From: Arthrobacter sp. NEB 688
Lineage (GTDB): Bacteria; Actinomycetota; Actinomycetes; Actinomycetales; Dermatophilaceae
Assembly (NCBI RefSeq): GCF_013201035.1
Contig: NZ_CP053707.1
Coordinates: forward strand, 1,860,001-1,924,000
Length of the DNA: 64,000 nt
Direction of reading: 5' to 3'
Notes under the pieces: generated by a model
What the model saw: only the letters and a program-made list of their open reading frames with translations
What the model was told of the DNA's origin: nothing
Databases searched by the model: none
Shown: one piece after another, positions 32,318 through 39,920 of the stretch
Numbering within the stretch: the first letter of the stretch is position 1
Layout of the letters: the number at the start of each line of letters is the position of its first letter
Position numbers and translations under genes: made by a program

Positions 32318-32931
32318 GCGAGCGGCTGCACGCGACGCCCGCCGGCCCGGCCCGGAGCACGACCACCGAGCCGCCCGGTGCGGACGTCGGGACCTTGGTC
32401 CTCGGCCACGGCGCCGGGGGGCTGCGGTGGACCGACGACGTGACCGCCGTCCGCGACGCCGCGGTGGCGGACGGGTGGCGGGTCGCGCTCGTCGACCAGC
32501 CCTGGCGGGTGGCGGGCAAGCGCATCGGGCCGGCCCCCGCGACGCTCGACCTCGCCTGGGCCGCCGTCCTCGCCGACCTCGCGCCCGGCGGCGTGCTCGT
32601 CGTGGGCGGCCGCAGCGCCGGGGCGCGCGTTGCGTGCCGCACGGCCGCCGACGTCGGGGCCGCCGCGGTGCTGGCGCTCTCCTTCCCCCTGCACCCGCCG
32701 GGGCGCCCGGAGCGCTCGCGGGCCGAGGAGCTCGCCCGGCCGGCGTCCGCCGGCCTCGCCGTCCACGTCGTCCAGGGCTCGACCGACCCGTTCGGCACCC
32801 CGGCGGAGGTGCGGGCCGTCCTGCCGGCGGGCGCGTCCCTCGCCGAGGTCGCCGGGCCGCACTCGCTCGAGCGCTCCGCCCGGGCCGTGGCGGCCGCGGC
32901 GCTGACCGCCCTCGGGACGCTCGGGGGATGA
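32314..32931 (+). CDS. Small alpha/beta hydrolase (KANL3/Tex30-like)
   Basis: A 205-residue alpha/beta hydrolase. The oxyanion segment LVLGHGAGG, nucleophile elbow GGRSAGARVA, acid VVQGSTDPFG and terminal His (GPHSLE) are all present in order. This compact layout matches the KANL3/Tex30 or dienelactone hydrolase-like group. GTG 32314 overlaps the SRAP stop (GTGA). Substrate unknown. Confidence 0.85.
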   Translation: MSERLHATPAGPARSTTTEPPGADVGTLVLGHGAGGLRWTDDVTAVRDAAVADGWRVALVDQPWRVAGKRIGPAPATLDLAWAAVLADLAPGGVLVVGGRSAGARVACRTAADVGAAAVLALSFPLHPPGRPERSRAEELARPASAGLAVHVVQGSTDPFGTPAEVRAVLPAGASLAEVAGPHSLERSARAVAAAALTALGTLGG

Positions 32932-32964
32932 GCCCGCCGGTGGCGGCGGGGCGGAGGCGGCGGC

Positions 32965-32990
32965 GGAATGACTCCGCGCCGCACGGCGTT
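32965..32990 (+). promoter_or_regulatory. Autoregulatory SigR-type promoter (sigR p2)
   Basis: GGAAT (32965-32969), exactly 18 bases, GTT (32988-32990): the full SigR/SigH consensus in front of sigR itself. Transcription would begin near 32996 and include GTG 33032 with its GGAGG. Confidence 0.8.
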
Positions 32991-33031
32991 CCTGCAACCG
33001 TCAGCATCGTCCCCGACCGGAGGCTCCACCC

Positions 33032-33718
33032 GTGTTCGTCCTCGACACCTCGACCCGCCCCCGGGCCCGGATAGGCTGGGAGGCGATGAGCACCCCCCAG
33101 ACACCCCTCGAGGAGACCTCGCAGGAGGTCGACCTCGCGACCGAGACCCCGCAGGAGCGGCAGGCCCGCTTCGAGCGCGAGGCCATGCCCCTCATGGACC
33201 AGCTGTACGCGGCCGCCATGCGGACCACCCGCAACCCGGCCGACGCCGAGGACCTCCTCCAGGAGACCTACGCGAAGGCCTACGCCGCCTTCCACCAGTA
33301 CCGGCCGGGCACCAACCTCAAGGCGTGGATGTACCGCATCCTCACCAACACCTACATCAACACCTACCGCAAGAAGCAGCGCGAGCCCCAACAGTCCGAC
33401 GCCGCCGAGGTCGAGGACTACCAGCTGGCCCGGGCCGAGTCGCACACCTCCGCCGGCCTGAAGTCGGCCGAGGCCGCGGCGCTGGAGCACCTGCCCGACA
33501 CCCAGGTGACCCGGGCGCTCCAGGAGCTCCCCGAGGACTTCCGGCTCGCCGTCTACCTCGCCGACGTCGAGGGCTTCGCGTACAAGGAGATCGCCGAGAT
33601 CATGGGGACGCCGATCGGCACCGTCATGTCGCGCCTGCACCGCGGGCGCCGCCAGCTGCGCGCGCTGCTCACGGGGTACGCCCGCGAGCGCGGCCTCGTC
33701 GGGGCGGAGGTGGAGTGA
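33032..33718 (+). CDS. sigR: ECF sigma factor SigR/SigH (thiol-oxidative stress), two candidate starts
   Basis: A 228-residue (from GTG 33032) or 210-residue (from ATG 33086) group 12 ECF sigma factor. Region 2 is visible in [20 protein letters not shown] and [20 protein letters not shown]; region 4 in [20 protein letters not shown] and [20 protein letters not shown]. It directs transcription of thioredoxin and mycothiol genes when RsrA is oxidised. GTG 33032 has GGAGG (33019-33023) 8 bases ahead and would be used on transcripts from the GGAAT-N18-GTT promoter. ATG 33086 is 8 bases after TAGGCT (33072-33077) and would be the leaderless start of a shorter transcript. This resembles the Streptomyces SigR/SigR' isoforms. 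The stop overlaps rsrA by one base (TGATG). Confidence 0.93.
   Translation: MFVLDTSTRPRARIGWEAMSTPQTPLEETSQEVDLATETPQERQARFEREAMPLMDQLYAAAMRTTRNPADAEDLLQETYAKAYAAFHQYRPGTNLKAWMYRILTNTYINTYRKKQREPQQSDAAEVEDYQLARAESHTSAGLKSAEAAALEHLPDTQVTRALQELPEDFRLAVYLADVEGFAYKEIAEIMGTPIGTVMSRLHRGRRQLRALLTGYARERGLVGAEVE
33072..33077 (+). promoter_or_regulatory. Second sigR promoter (-10 element, p1)
   Basis: ATAGGCT contains TAGGCT, 8 bases before the in-frame ATG 33086. It lies inside the long sigR frame and would yield only the short isoform. Confidence 0.5.
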
Positions 33719-33993
33719 TGGGACACCAGCACGCCGACCACCAGGGCCACGCCGACTGCTCGGAGGTCCTCCACCACATCTACGAGTACCTCGACGGCGA
33801 GATGAGCCCCGAGGACGTCAAGCGGGTGGCGACCCACCTCGCGGAGTGCCGTCCGTGCCTCGCCGAGCACGACCTCGACGCCGCGGTCAAGGCCGTCGTC
33901 AAGCGCTCCTGCACCGAGTCCGAGACGCCGGCCGCGGTGCGGATGCAGGTCCTCCAGCGCCTCACCGTCGTCCGCGTCGAGCACGAGGACTGA
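33718..33993 (+). CDS. rsrA: Zinc-binding anti-sigma factor RsrA
   Basis: A 91-residue ZAS-family anti-sigma factor with the redox zinc motif HxxxCxxC (H40, C44, C47 in THLAECRPCLAEH) plus C14 and C65. Reduced and zinc-loaded it binds SigR; disulfide stress releases zinc and SigR. The His-rich start ([14 protein letters not shown]) is also typical. ATG 33718 overlaps the sigR stop, so the pair is translationally coupled. Confidence 0.93.
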   Translation: MGHQHADHQGHADCSEVLHHIYEYLDGEMSPEDVKRVATHLAECRPCLAEHDLDAAVKAVVKRSCTESETPAAVRMQVLQRLTVVRVEHED

Positions 33994-34006
33994 CCCCCGG
34001 CACGGC

Positions 34007-34041
34007 GAAGGGCCCGGAGTGCGATGCACTCCGGGCCCTTC
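34007..34041. terminator. Bidirectional terminator between rsrA and bL37
   Basis: A perfect 16-bp stem GAAGGGCCCGGAGTGC (34007-34022) / GCACTCCGGGCCCTTC (34026-34041) with loop GAT, 13 bases after both flanking stops. Confidence 0.85.
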
Positions 34042-34054
34042 CACGTGCGGCGGC

Positions 34055-34129
34055 TCAGGCGTTGGGCTTGCGGCCGTGGTTGGCCTTGTTGCCCTTGCGC
34101 GAGCGGCGCTTGCGGGCGCGCTTGCTCAT
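34055..34129 (-). CDS. Ribosomal protein bL37-like mini-protein (24 residues)
   Basis: The frame encodes MSKRARKRRSRKGNKANHGR followed by KPNA. It closely resembles the 24-residue bL37 protein found in mycobacterial 50S subunits (SKRxRKRR..ANHGxRPN pattern). GAGGAGT lies 6 bases before ATG 34129. The gene is easily missed because of its length. It is next to sigR-rsrA and divergent from a small secreted peptide gene. A GGAAT-N18-GTG sequence (34224-34199, minus) resembles a SigR promoter with one -10 mismatch. Confidence 0.8.
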   Translation of the reverse strand: MSKRARKRRSRKGNKANHGRKPNA

Positions 34130-34187
34130 GGTGACTCCTCGTCCGTGTGGTGCCCAGCGCGACGACACGCGCGGGCGATCTGTCCGT

Positions 34188-34200
34188 TGCGATTGTCGCA
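34188..34200. promoter_or_regulatory. Palindrome TGCGA-TTG-TCGCA, possible operator
   Basis: A 5-3-5 inverted repeat in the centre of the 156-base region between the divergent bL37 and secreted-peptide genes. It overlaps a candidate -35 (TTGTCG 34193-34198, with AAGAAT 34216-34221 after 17 bases) for the peptide operon. Confidence 0.3.
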
Positions 34201-34285
34201 CACCACCGCCCGTGAAAGAATTCCGCTTGTCGCGGCCGCCCCGGAGAGCCAGGGCCTCGACATCCACCCTCTGGAAGGACTCATC

Positions 34286-34426
34286 ATGCGCACGTTCCGT
34301 ACTCTCGCCGCCGCCGCGCTCCTCGCTGCTCTCGCCACGATCACCGCCACGGGGACCGCGTCCGCGGCGCCGACCGACGGTTCGCAGCAGACCGTCATGG
34401 TCTCGAAGGGCTCCTGGAGCTGGTGA
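34286..34426 (+). CDS. Secreted 46-residue peptide precursor, unknown function
   Basis: The start MRTFRTLAAAALLAALATIT is a classic Sec signal peptide. The likely signal peptidase site is after ASA (residues 25-27), leaving APTDGSQQTVMVSKGSWSW (19 residues). There are no Cys residues, so it is not a disulfide or lanthionine peptide. GGAAGGA precedes ATG 34286. The stop is 25 bases before an HD-domain membrane protein, so the peptide, hd1 and hd2 probably form one operon. A secreted signal or ligand for these membrane proteins is a reasonable hypothesis only. No family recognised. Confidence 0.65.
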   Translation: MRTFRTLAAAALLAALATITATGTASAAPTDGSQQTVMVSKGSWSW

Positions 34427-34451
34427 CCTCGAGCGCTCCGGGGCGGCGCCG

Positions 34452-35708
34452 ATGAGCGAAGCGCCTCGGGAGCGTCGGTCCACGAGGGCCGCGACCGCCG
34501 CGTACATCGCGGCGGTCGCGGCTCTCGCCGTCGCGCTCGGGGTCTGGTCGGGCCTGCGGTACGGGCTGCCCGACCCCGTGGCCCTCCTCGTCTTCCTCCT
34601 GTTCGCCGTGCTGCAGGTGCTGCTGCCCGACGCCGTCGTCGAGGGCCGCGTCCGGGTCTCCCTGTCGGGCGTGATCCTCGTGGCCGGTCAGGCCATCGTC
34701 GGTCCGGCCGGCGTCGCGGTCATCGGTGCGCTGCTGGGCGCCATCCAGTACAAGAAGGCCCCGCTGCGCAACCGCATCTTCAACACGGCCCAGTTCTCGC
34801 TGCACGGTGTCGTCGGCGGGATCGTCTTCCTCGTCGTCGGGGGCACGACCGACCCCGACAGCCTGCGGGACGTGGGCGCCATCGTCGTCGGCCTGGCGGT
34901 CCCCCTCCTCCTCGCCGACCTGGCGCAGGCGGTGACGAACCTCCTCGCCGTCGTCGGGGTGATGCGCGTGGCCGAGGGGATCCCCATGCGTCCCCAGGCG
35001 CTCGCCGTGGCGCGAGGCACCGGTCTGGCCCACATCGGGTACACCGCGATCGCCCTCATCATGGTCGTCCTCTGGAAGCCCGCGGGTCTCGGTCCCGCGG
35101 CGGCGGTCATCGCCCTCGCACCGCTCGTGGTCGCGCAGTGGGCCTACCGCCAGCACGCCGAGGAGCTCGAGGGCCAGCGCCGGGCGCTCGAGGTGCTCGT
35201 CGCCGCCCTCGAGGCCAAGGTGCCGCACCTGAGCGGTCACAGCGCGCGGGTCGCCGAGCTGAGCGCCCACATGGCCGAGCACCTCGGCCTGCGGCCCCAG
35301 CAGGTCGCCGACACCCGGGTCGCCGGGATGCTCCACGACCTCGGTCAGACCAGCCTGCCCACTCGGACCGCGCGGGGCATCGACCTCACCGGCGCGAGCG
35401 TCGACCTGGAGTACCCGGAACGGGGAGCCGCGATGCTCGACGACCTCCACTTCCTCCACGGCGCCCTGGACCCCATCCGGCGGCACCGGGCCGCCCTCGG
35501 GAGCACCGACGAGGCGACGCTCCTCGCGCGGATCGTCGGCGTGGCCGACGCCTACGACGTCCTGACGCAGGTCGGTGTGCCCGGGGGCCACCTCGAGGCG
35601 CCGACCCGAGCCCGCGAGATCGTGCTCGCCGCGGTGGTGGACCCGGAGATCTCCCGTGCCCTCGACCACGCGCTCACCCGCCGGGGCGACGGCGGTGGGC
35701 GCCGGTGA
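34452..35708 (+). CDS. Membrane protein with degenerate HD-GYP domain (hd1)
   Basis: A 418-residue protein. Roughly six to seven membrane helices fill residues 15-225 (AAYIAAVAALAVALGVWSGL first). A coiled linker (HAEELEGQRRALEVLVAALE) leads to a cytosolic HD domain with HSARV (H263) and LHDLG (H295, D296), then YPERGAAMLDDL and RIVGVADAYDVLT as in HD-GYP proteins. The HHExxDGxGYP signature is missing; the site reads IRRHRAALGS. Cyclic-di-GMP hydrolysis is therefore unlikely; a different nucleotide or a sensor role is possible. The stop overlaps the next gene (GTGA). Confidence 0.8.
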   Translation: MSEAPRERRSTRAATAAYIAAVAALAVALGVWSGLRYGLPDPVALLVFLLFAVLQVLLPDAVVEGRVRVSLSGVILVAGQAIVGPAGVAVIGALLGAIQYKKAPLRNRIFNTAQFSLHGVVGGIVFLVVGGTTDPDSLRDVGAIVVGLAVPLLLADLAQAVTNLLAVVGVMRVAEGIPMRPQALAVARGTGLAHIGYTAIALIMVVLWKPAGLGPAAAVIALAPLVVAQWAYRQHAEELEGQRRALEVLVAALEAKVPHLSGHSARVAELSAHMAEHLGLRPQQVADTRVAGMLHDLGQTSLPTRTARGIDLTGASVDLEYPERGAAMLDDLHFLHGALDPIRRHRAALGSTDEATLLARIVGVADAYDVLTQVGVPGGHLEAPTRAREIVLAAVVDPEISRALDHALTRRGDGGGRR

Positions 35709-37030
35709 GGCCGCTCGTGCGCCGCCCCGCCCACGCGGCGGCCACCGTCGTCCTCCTCCTCGGGGCGCTGGCCGTGCTGCGGGGGCTGCTCGCGGCGGGG
35801 TGGGAGCTGCCGACGCTGCTCGCGACCCACGGCGAGACCCTGCTCGTCGTCGTGGCCTGCGTGGCCCTCGGCGAGCTGGCCCGGATCCGGATGCCGAGCG
35901 GCCGCGAGACCGCGCCCCTGTCGTCGGCCGCCGCGATGAGCGCGGTCTTCCTCGGGCCGGTCTTCGGGGAGCCGCGCTTCGACGTCCAGGCCGGGCTCGT
36001 CGTCCTCGTCGTCGCGGCGGGGCTGCTCCTCGCCGCGGGCTACCGGCGGCTGCGGCAGCGGCCCGCGGGGACCCCGGTCCTCGCGGCGCGCGTCGTCGGC
36101 GTCGCGGTGGCGGCCTTCCTCACCCGTGACTGGGGCGACCCCACCCTCTGGCAGGCGCAGGTCGACCCCACGGTGCCCCGGGCCGTCGTGGCCCTCGTCA
36201 TGGGGCTCGTGGCCGCCGTCGGCCTGTGCACCGAGCTCGTCCTCGTCGCGGCGGCCCGGGCGGAGCGGCAGCGCACGCCGTGGTCGGCCGCCGTGCGCGA
36301 CGAGCTGGGCGAGGCCGCACCGCTCACGCTCGCCGTCGTCGTGACCGGCCCGATGGTGGCCCTCATGGCCCCCGTCCTCGGCCTGCTCGCGCTGCCGCTG
36401 GCCCTCTTCCCGCTCGCGATGGCCTACACGGCCGTGCGCCAGTACATCCGCAACCGCGCGACCAACCGCCAGCTCATCGCGACGCTGTCGCACCTCACCG
36501 AGCACGGCGGGTACACCCCGGAGCACCACGCCGAGCGGGTGGCCCAGACCTCGGTCCGGGTCGGGCGGGTGCTCGGGCTGGGGGAGCGCCAGCTGCGCGA
36601 CCTCGAGTTCGCCGCGCTGTTGCACGACCTCGGCCAGATCTCGCTCCTCGACCCCATCCCGGACGGCGCGACGGTGCTCGCCGCACCGGCCGACCAGCGC
36701 TCGATCGCGCTCGAGGGCGGCCGCATCATCCGCCGGGCCGAGATCTTCGAGGACGTCGCGGACTACGTCGAGGGGCAGACCATCCCCTACCGGATGGTCC
36801 GCGAGCTCGGCGAGGACGTGCCGATGGCGAGCCGGATCATCAAGTGCGCCAACGCGTACGACGACCTCACCGGGGGCTCGGTCGACCCCGCGCTGGTCGA
36901 CGCGGCGATGGAGCGCATCCACCTCGGCCTCGGCTACGAGTACGACCCCGACGTCGTCGACGCCCTGACCCGCATCGTCGAGGACGGCGCCGTGGGGCGG
37001 GTCGGCGAGCGCCGGGGCGGCGCCCGGTAG
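35705..37030 (+). CDS. Membrane protein with degenerate HD-GYP domain (hd2)
   Basis: A 441-residue paralogue-like partner of hd1, starting at GTG 35705 inside the hd1 stop. Several membrane helices (AAATVVLLLGALAVLRGLLA first) precede an HD domain with HHAERV and LLHDLGQ (H307, D308) and RIIKCANAYDDLT. Again the GYP signature is lost; the region reads VEGQTIPYRM. Its final residues GGAR end at TAG, which also begins the TAGAGT -10 of manA. Sequence similarity to hd1 is low outside the HD core, so two complementary subunits rather than a recent duplication are suggested. Confidence 0.8.
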   Translation: MRPLVRRPAHAAATVVLLLGALAVLRGLLAAGWELPTLLATHGETLLVVVACVALGELARIRMPSGRETAPLSSAAAMSAVFLGPVFGEPRFDVQAGLVVLVVAAGLLLAAGYRRLRQRPAGTPVLAARVVGVAVAAFLTRDWGDPTLWQAQVDPTVPRAVVALVMGLVAAVGLCTELVLVAAARAERQRTPWSAAVRDELGEAAPLTLAVVVTGPMVALMAPVLGLLALPLALFPLAMAYTAVRQYIRNRATNRQLIATLSHLTEHGGYTPEHHAERVAQTSVRVGRVLGLGERQLRDLEFAALLHDLGQISLLDPIPDGATVLAAPADQRSIALEGGRIIRRAEIFEDVADYVEGQTIPYRMVRELGEDVPMASRIIKCANAYDDLTGGSVDPALVDAAMERIHLGLGYEYDPDVVDALTRIVEDGAVGRVGERRGGAR

Positions 37031-37033
37031 AGT
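37028..37033 (+). promoter_or_regulatory. -10 element of manA inside the hd2 stop codon
   Basis: TAGAGT, whose TAG is the hd2 stop, lies 46 bases before manA GTG 37080. The gene has its own ribosome binding site (GAAGGA). Confidence 0.4.
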
Positions 37034-37079
37034 CGACCGATCCCGCCGCCGCGCCGGCAGCGCCGACCCGAAGGACCCC

Positions 37080-38234
37080 GTGGACCGCCTCACCCCTGTC
37101 GTCTTCAACGACGCGTGGGGCTCCCACGTCGCCATCGCGAGCCTCCAGGGCCGCTCGATCCCCACGCCGCTGCCCGAGTCCGAGCTGTGGATGGGCGCGC
37201 ACGAGAGCGGTCCCGCCGGCACCGACCGCGAGGGAGCCCCGGACCTGGCGTCCGTCGTCGCCGCCGACCCGGTGCGCGAGCTCGGGGACGCCTGCGTGCA
37301 GCGGCACGGCGCGCGGCTGCCGTTCCTGCTCAAGGTCCTCGCCCCGGGGCGCGCCATCTCGATCCAGGTCCACCCGAGCGCCGCGCAGGCTTCCCAGCTG
37401 CGGGCCCTGACCGGCGACGCGGTGTACGTCGACGACTCGGCCAAGCCCGAGCTGCTCCTCGCCGTCGCCCCGTTCGAGATCTTCGTCGGGATGCGCTCGG
37501 CGGACGAGGTCGCCGAGATCGCCCGCCGGCTCGCCGTGCCCGGGTTCTCGCGGGCCGTCGAGGCCGCGCGCGGCGCCGAGGACCCGTGCCACGCCGTCCT
37601 CGCCGGGGTCCTCGCGACGCCGCCGGTCGAGGTCCCGTCGCTGACGCGCGAGGTCGTCGCCGCCTGCCTGCGGATGTCCGAGGACGAGGACGAGATCGGC
37701 ACCGCTGCGGCGGCCGTCGTCGCCCGCGCCGAGGAGCACCCGGACGACATCGGCCTCGTCGTCCTCCTCCTCATGCACCACCGCGTGCTGCGGCCGGGGG
37801 AGTACATCGACGTCGCCGCCGGGGTCCTCCACTCGTACGTGCACGGGCTCGGCATCGAGGTGCTCGCCAACTCCGACAACGTCGTCCGGGCCGGGCTCAC
37901 CTCCAAGGAGGTCAACGTCGCCGAGCTGCTGCGCATCGTCGACCCGGCCGCCGACGGCGTCGCCGGGCGCGGGGTGGCGCTGGCCGACGGCGTCGAGGTC
38001 TACCCCGGCGCCTCCGACCGCTTCCTCCTGCACCGGGTCCGGCCCGGCCGCCGCCTGCCCGGCGGGGACGGGCCGCGGCTGGTGTTCTGCCTGCGGGGGC
38101 GGGTCCTCCTGCGCTCCGCCGCCGGCGAGCTCGAGCTCGGCGACACCGGGTCGGCCTTCCTCCCGCACACCGAGGGTCCGGTCGACCTCGAGGGCGCCGG
38201 CGAGGTCTACGTCGTCACCGTCCCCGGCCTCTGA
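37080..38234 (+). CDS. manA: Mannose-6-phosphate isomerase, class I
   Basis: A 384-residue zinc enzyme interconverting mannose-6-phosphate and fructose-6-phosphate. Zinc ligands are visible in ISIQVHPS (Gln, His), KPELLLAV (Glu) and VAAGVLHSYVHG (His). The lysine-rich active-site segment LPFLLKVL is present. GTG 37080 has GAAGGA 5 bases upstream. It may feed GDP-mannose synthesis for glycans; no manB or manC is in the window. Confidence 0.92.
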   Translation: MDRLTPVVFNDAWGSHVAIASLQGRSIPTPLPESELWMGAHESGPAGTDREGAPDLASVVAADPVRELGDACVQRHGARLPFLLKVLAPGRAISIQVHPSAAQASQLRALTGDAVYVDDSAKPELLLAVAPFEIFVGMRSADEVAEIARRLAVPGFSRAVEAARGAEDPCHAVLAGVLATPPVEVPSLTREVVAACLRMSEDEDEIGTAAAAVVARAEEHPDDIGLVVLLLMHHRVLRPGEYIDVAAGVLHSYVHGLGIEVLANSDNVVRAGLTSKEVNVAELLRIVDPAADGVAGRGVALADGVEVYPGASDRFLLHRVRPGRRLPGGDGPRLVFCLRGRVLLRSAAGELELGDTGSAFLPHTEGPVDLEGAGEVYVVTVPGL

Positions 38235-38252
38235 GCACCCCCCGGACGTGAC

Positions 38253-38286
38253 GACGGCGGGTGCCCCGGGAGGGGCACCCGCCGTC
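38253..38286. terminator. Bidirectional terminator between manA and sodN
   Basis: A perfect 15-bp stem GACGGCGGGTGCCCC (38253-38267) / GGGGCACCCGCCGTC (38272-38286), loop GGGA, between convergent genes. Confidence 0.85.
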
Positions 38287-38303
38287 GACGGGAGGCAGGA
38301 GGC

Positions 38304-38699
38304 TCAGGCCTTCTTGGTCTCCGCGAAGATCGTCGCGATCTCGTCGATCTTGGCGAGCAGCTCGTCGGCCTTCGCCGCGTCGAGCTCGCCCTTGGTACCG
38401 GAGGCGCCGGCCAGCTTGGTGGCCTCGTTGAAGAGGGTGTGCAGCTGGGGGTACTTCTCGAAGTGCGGGGCCTTGAAGTAGTCGGTCCACAGCACCCAGA
38501 GGTGGTGCTTGACGAGCTCCGAGCGCTGCTCCTTGATGAGGATGGCGCGGGTGCGGAAGTCGGGGTCGTCGTTGTCGGCGACCTTGGCGATGATCGCCTT
38601 GATCGACTCGGCCTCGATGCGGGCCTGGGCGGGGTCGTAGACGCCGCACGGCAGGTCGCAGTGGGCCGAGACCTCGGTGACGCGGAACAGGGACAGCAT
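38304..38699 (-). CDS. sodN: Nickel superoxide dismutase
   Basis: A 131-residue precursor. The leader MLSLFRVTEVSA is removed before His13, so the mature protein begins HCDLPCGVY, the nickel hook whose N-terminal His and two Cys bind Ni. The remaining four-helix protein (HHLWVLWTDYFKAPHFEKYP) is typical. ATG 38699 is chosen because AGGAG lies 8 bases upstream; GTG 38708 sits directly on that ribosome binding site. TAGGTT (38748-38743) is a candidate -10 and overlaps the sodX stop. The maturation protease gene is immediately upstream. Confidence 0.95.
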   Translation of the reverse strand: MLSLFRVTEVSAHCDLPCGVYDPAQARIEAESIKAIIAKVADNDDPDFRTRAILIKEQRSELVKHHLWVLWTDYFKAPHFEKYPQLHTLFNEATKLAGASGTKGELDAAKADELLAKIDEIATIFAETKKA

Positions 38700-38742
38700 G
38701 TGGGTCACTCCTGATCAGAATGGGGGACGCGCGGTCGTCCTC

Positions 38743-38748
38743 AACCTA
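38743..38748 (-). promoter_or_regulatory. -10 element of sodN inside the sodX stop codon
   Basis: On the minus strand TAGGTT begins with the sodX TAG stop and would start a transcript about 37 bases before sodN ATG. Confidence 0.4.
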
Positions 38749-39063
38749 CCCCAGGGGGCGCCACACCAACCCGGCCACCACCGCGAGGACGTCGTCGCCG
38801 GCGAGGGATCCGACGTCGAAGGACGTGACCCCCTCGGCCGGGTTGTCCGAGTCCACCCACCAGCGCTGCGGGGCGTCCGGGTCGGGGCCGGTCAGGCGCT
38901 TGACCGCGAGCGGGCGCGGTCGCCCGTCGGCGTCCGGCGGCAGGCGCACGACGTGGGCGCGGCCGGGCCGCGGGCGCAGCCCCCGCAGCACGAGGAGGAC
39001 GTCACCGTCGCGGTAGGTCGGGAGCATCGAGCGCCCGCGGACGCGGACGAGCGCCGGCCTCAC
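38746..39063 (-). CDS. sodX: Nickel-type superoxide dismutase maturation protease (S26-like)
   Basis: A 105-residue signal-peptidase-like protein. The catalytic Ser is in [18 protein letters not shown] and the Lys in LAVKRLTG, with the [11 protein letters not shown] core after it. SodX removes the SodN leader so that nickel can bind. GTG 39063 overlaps the stop of the upstream amino-acid ABC ATPase gene (GTGA), an unusual coupling. sodN follows 47 bases after the stop. Confidence 0.92.
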   Translation of the reverse strand: MRPALVRVRGRSMLPTYRDGDVLLVLRGLRPRPGRAHVVRLPPDADGRPRPLAVKRLTGPDPDAPQRWWVDSDNPAEGVTSFDVGSLAGDDVLAVVAGLVWRPLG

Positions 39064-39920
39064 GGCTCCTGCGGGACGTCGCCGAGCGCGGCGACCCCGG
39101 CGGTGACCGCCTCGGTGACCGCCTGGGCGTGGGCCTCCTCCTCCTGGCGCATCCGGGAGAGGAAGGCGCGGGTGCGCCCGTGCTGCGGGTTGCCGATGAC
39201 CTGGCTCGGGGGGCCCTCCTCGACGACGACGCCGCCGTCCATGAAGACGACACGATCGGCTACCTCGCGGGCGAAGCCCATCTCGTGGGTGACGACGATC
39301 ATCGTCATGCCCTTGCGGGCGAGGTCGCGCATCACCTTGAGGACCTCGCCGACGAGCTCGGGGTCCAGCGCCGAGGTCGGCTCGTCGAAGAGCATGAGCT
39401 TGGGCTCCATCGCGAGCGCACGAGCGATGGCCACGCGCTGCTGCTGGCCGCCGGAGAGCTGGCTCGGGTACGCGGACGGCTTGTCCTGCAGCCCGACCTG
39501 CTCGAGGAGCTCGTGCGCGCGGGCCTCCGCGGTGCGGCGGTCCTCGCCCTTGACCTGCATCGGCGCCTCGACGACGTTCTCGAGGACCGTCTTGTGCGGG
39601 AAGAGGTTGAAGCGCTGGAAGCACATCCCGATGTCGCGGCGCTGGGCGGCGATCCGCTTCTCGGTCAGGCGGTAGAGGGTGCCGCCGCGGTCGTCGTAGC
39701 CCATGAGGTCGCCGTCGACCCAGATCCGCCCGCCGTCGATGGTCTCGAGCTGGTTGATGCAGCGCAGGAAGGTCGTCTTGCCGGACCCGGAGGGGCCGAG
39801 GAGCACCACGACCTCGCCGGCGCGCACGTCGAGGTCGATGCCCTTGAGCACCTCGTTGCCGTGGAAGGACTTGGTGACGTTGACGGCGTGGACGAGGGGG
39901 GCGTCCGAGGCGGCGGGCAT
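39060..39920 (-). CDS. Polar amino-acid ABC transporter ATP-binding protein
   Basis: A 286-residue GlnQ/HisP-type ATPase: Walker [16 protein letters not shown]-loop FQRFNLFPH, signature LSGGQQQR, Walker [14 protein letters not shown]-loop VTHEMGFA. An acidic/Ala-rich C-terminal extension ([13 protein letters not shown]) is unusual in length. ATG 39920 overlaps the permease stop (TGATG); its own stop overlaps sodX. Confidence 0.93.
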   Translation of the reverse strand: MPAASDAPLVHAVNVTKSFHGNEVLKGIDLDVRAGEVVVLLGPSGSGKTTFLRCINQLETIDGGRIWVDGDLMGYDDRGGTLYRLTEKRIAAQRRDIGMCFQRFNLFPHKTVLENVVEAPMQVKGEDRRTAEARAHELLEQVGLQDKPSAYPSQLSGGQQQRVAIARALAMEPKLMLFDEPTSALDPELVGEVLKVMRDLARKGMTMIVVTHEMGFAREVADRVVFMDGGVVVEEGPPSQVIGNPQHGRTRAFLSRMRQEEEAHAQAVTEAVTAGVAALGDVPQEP

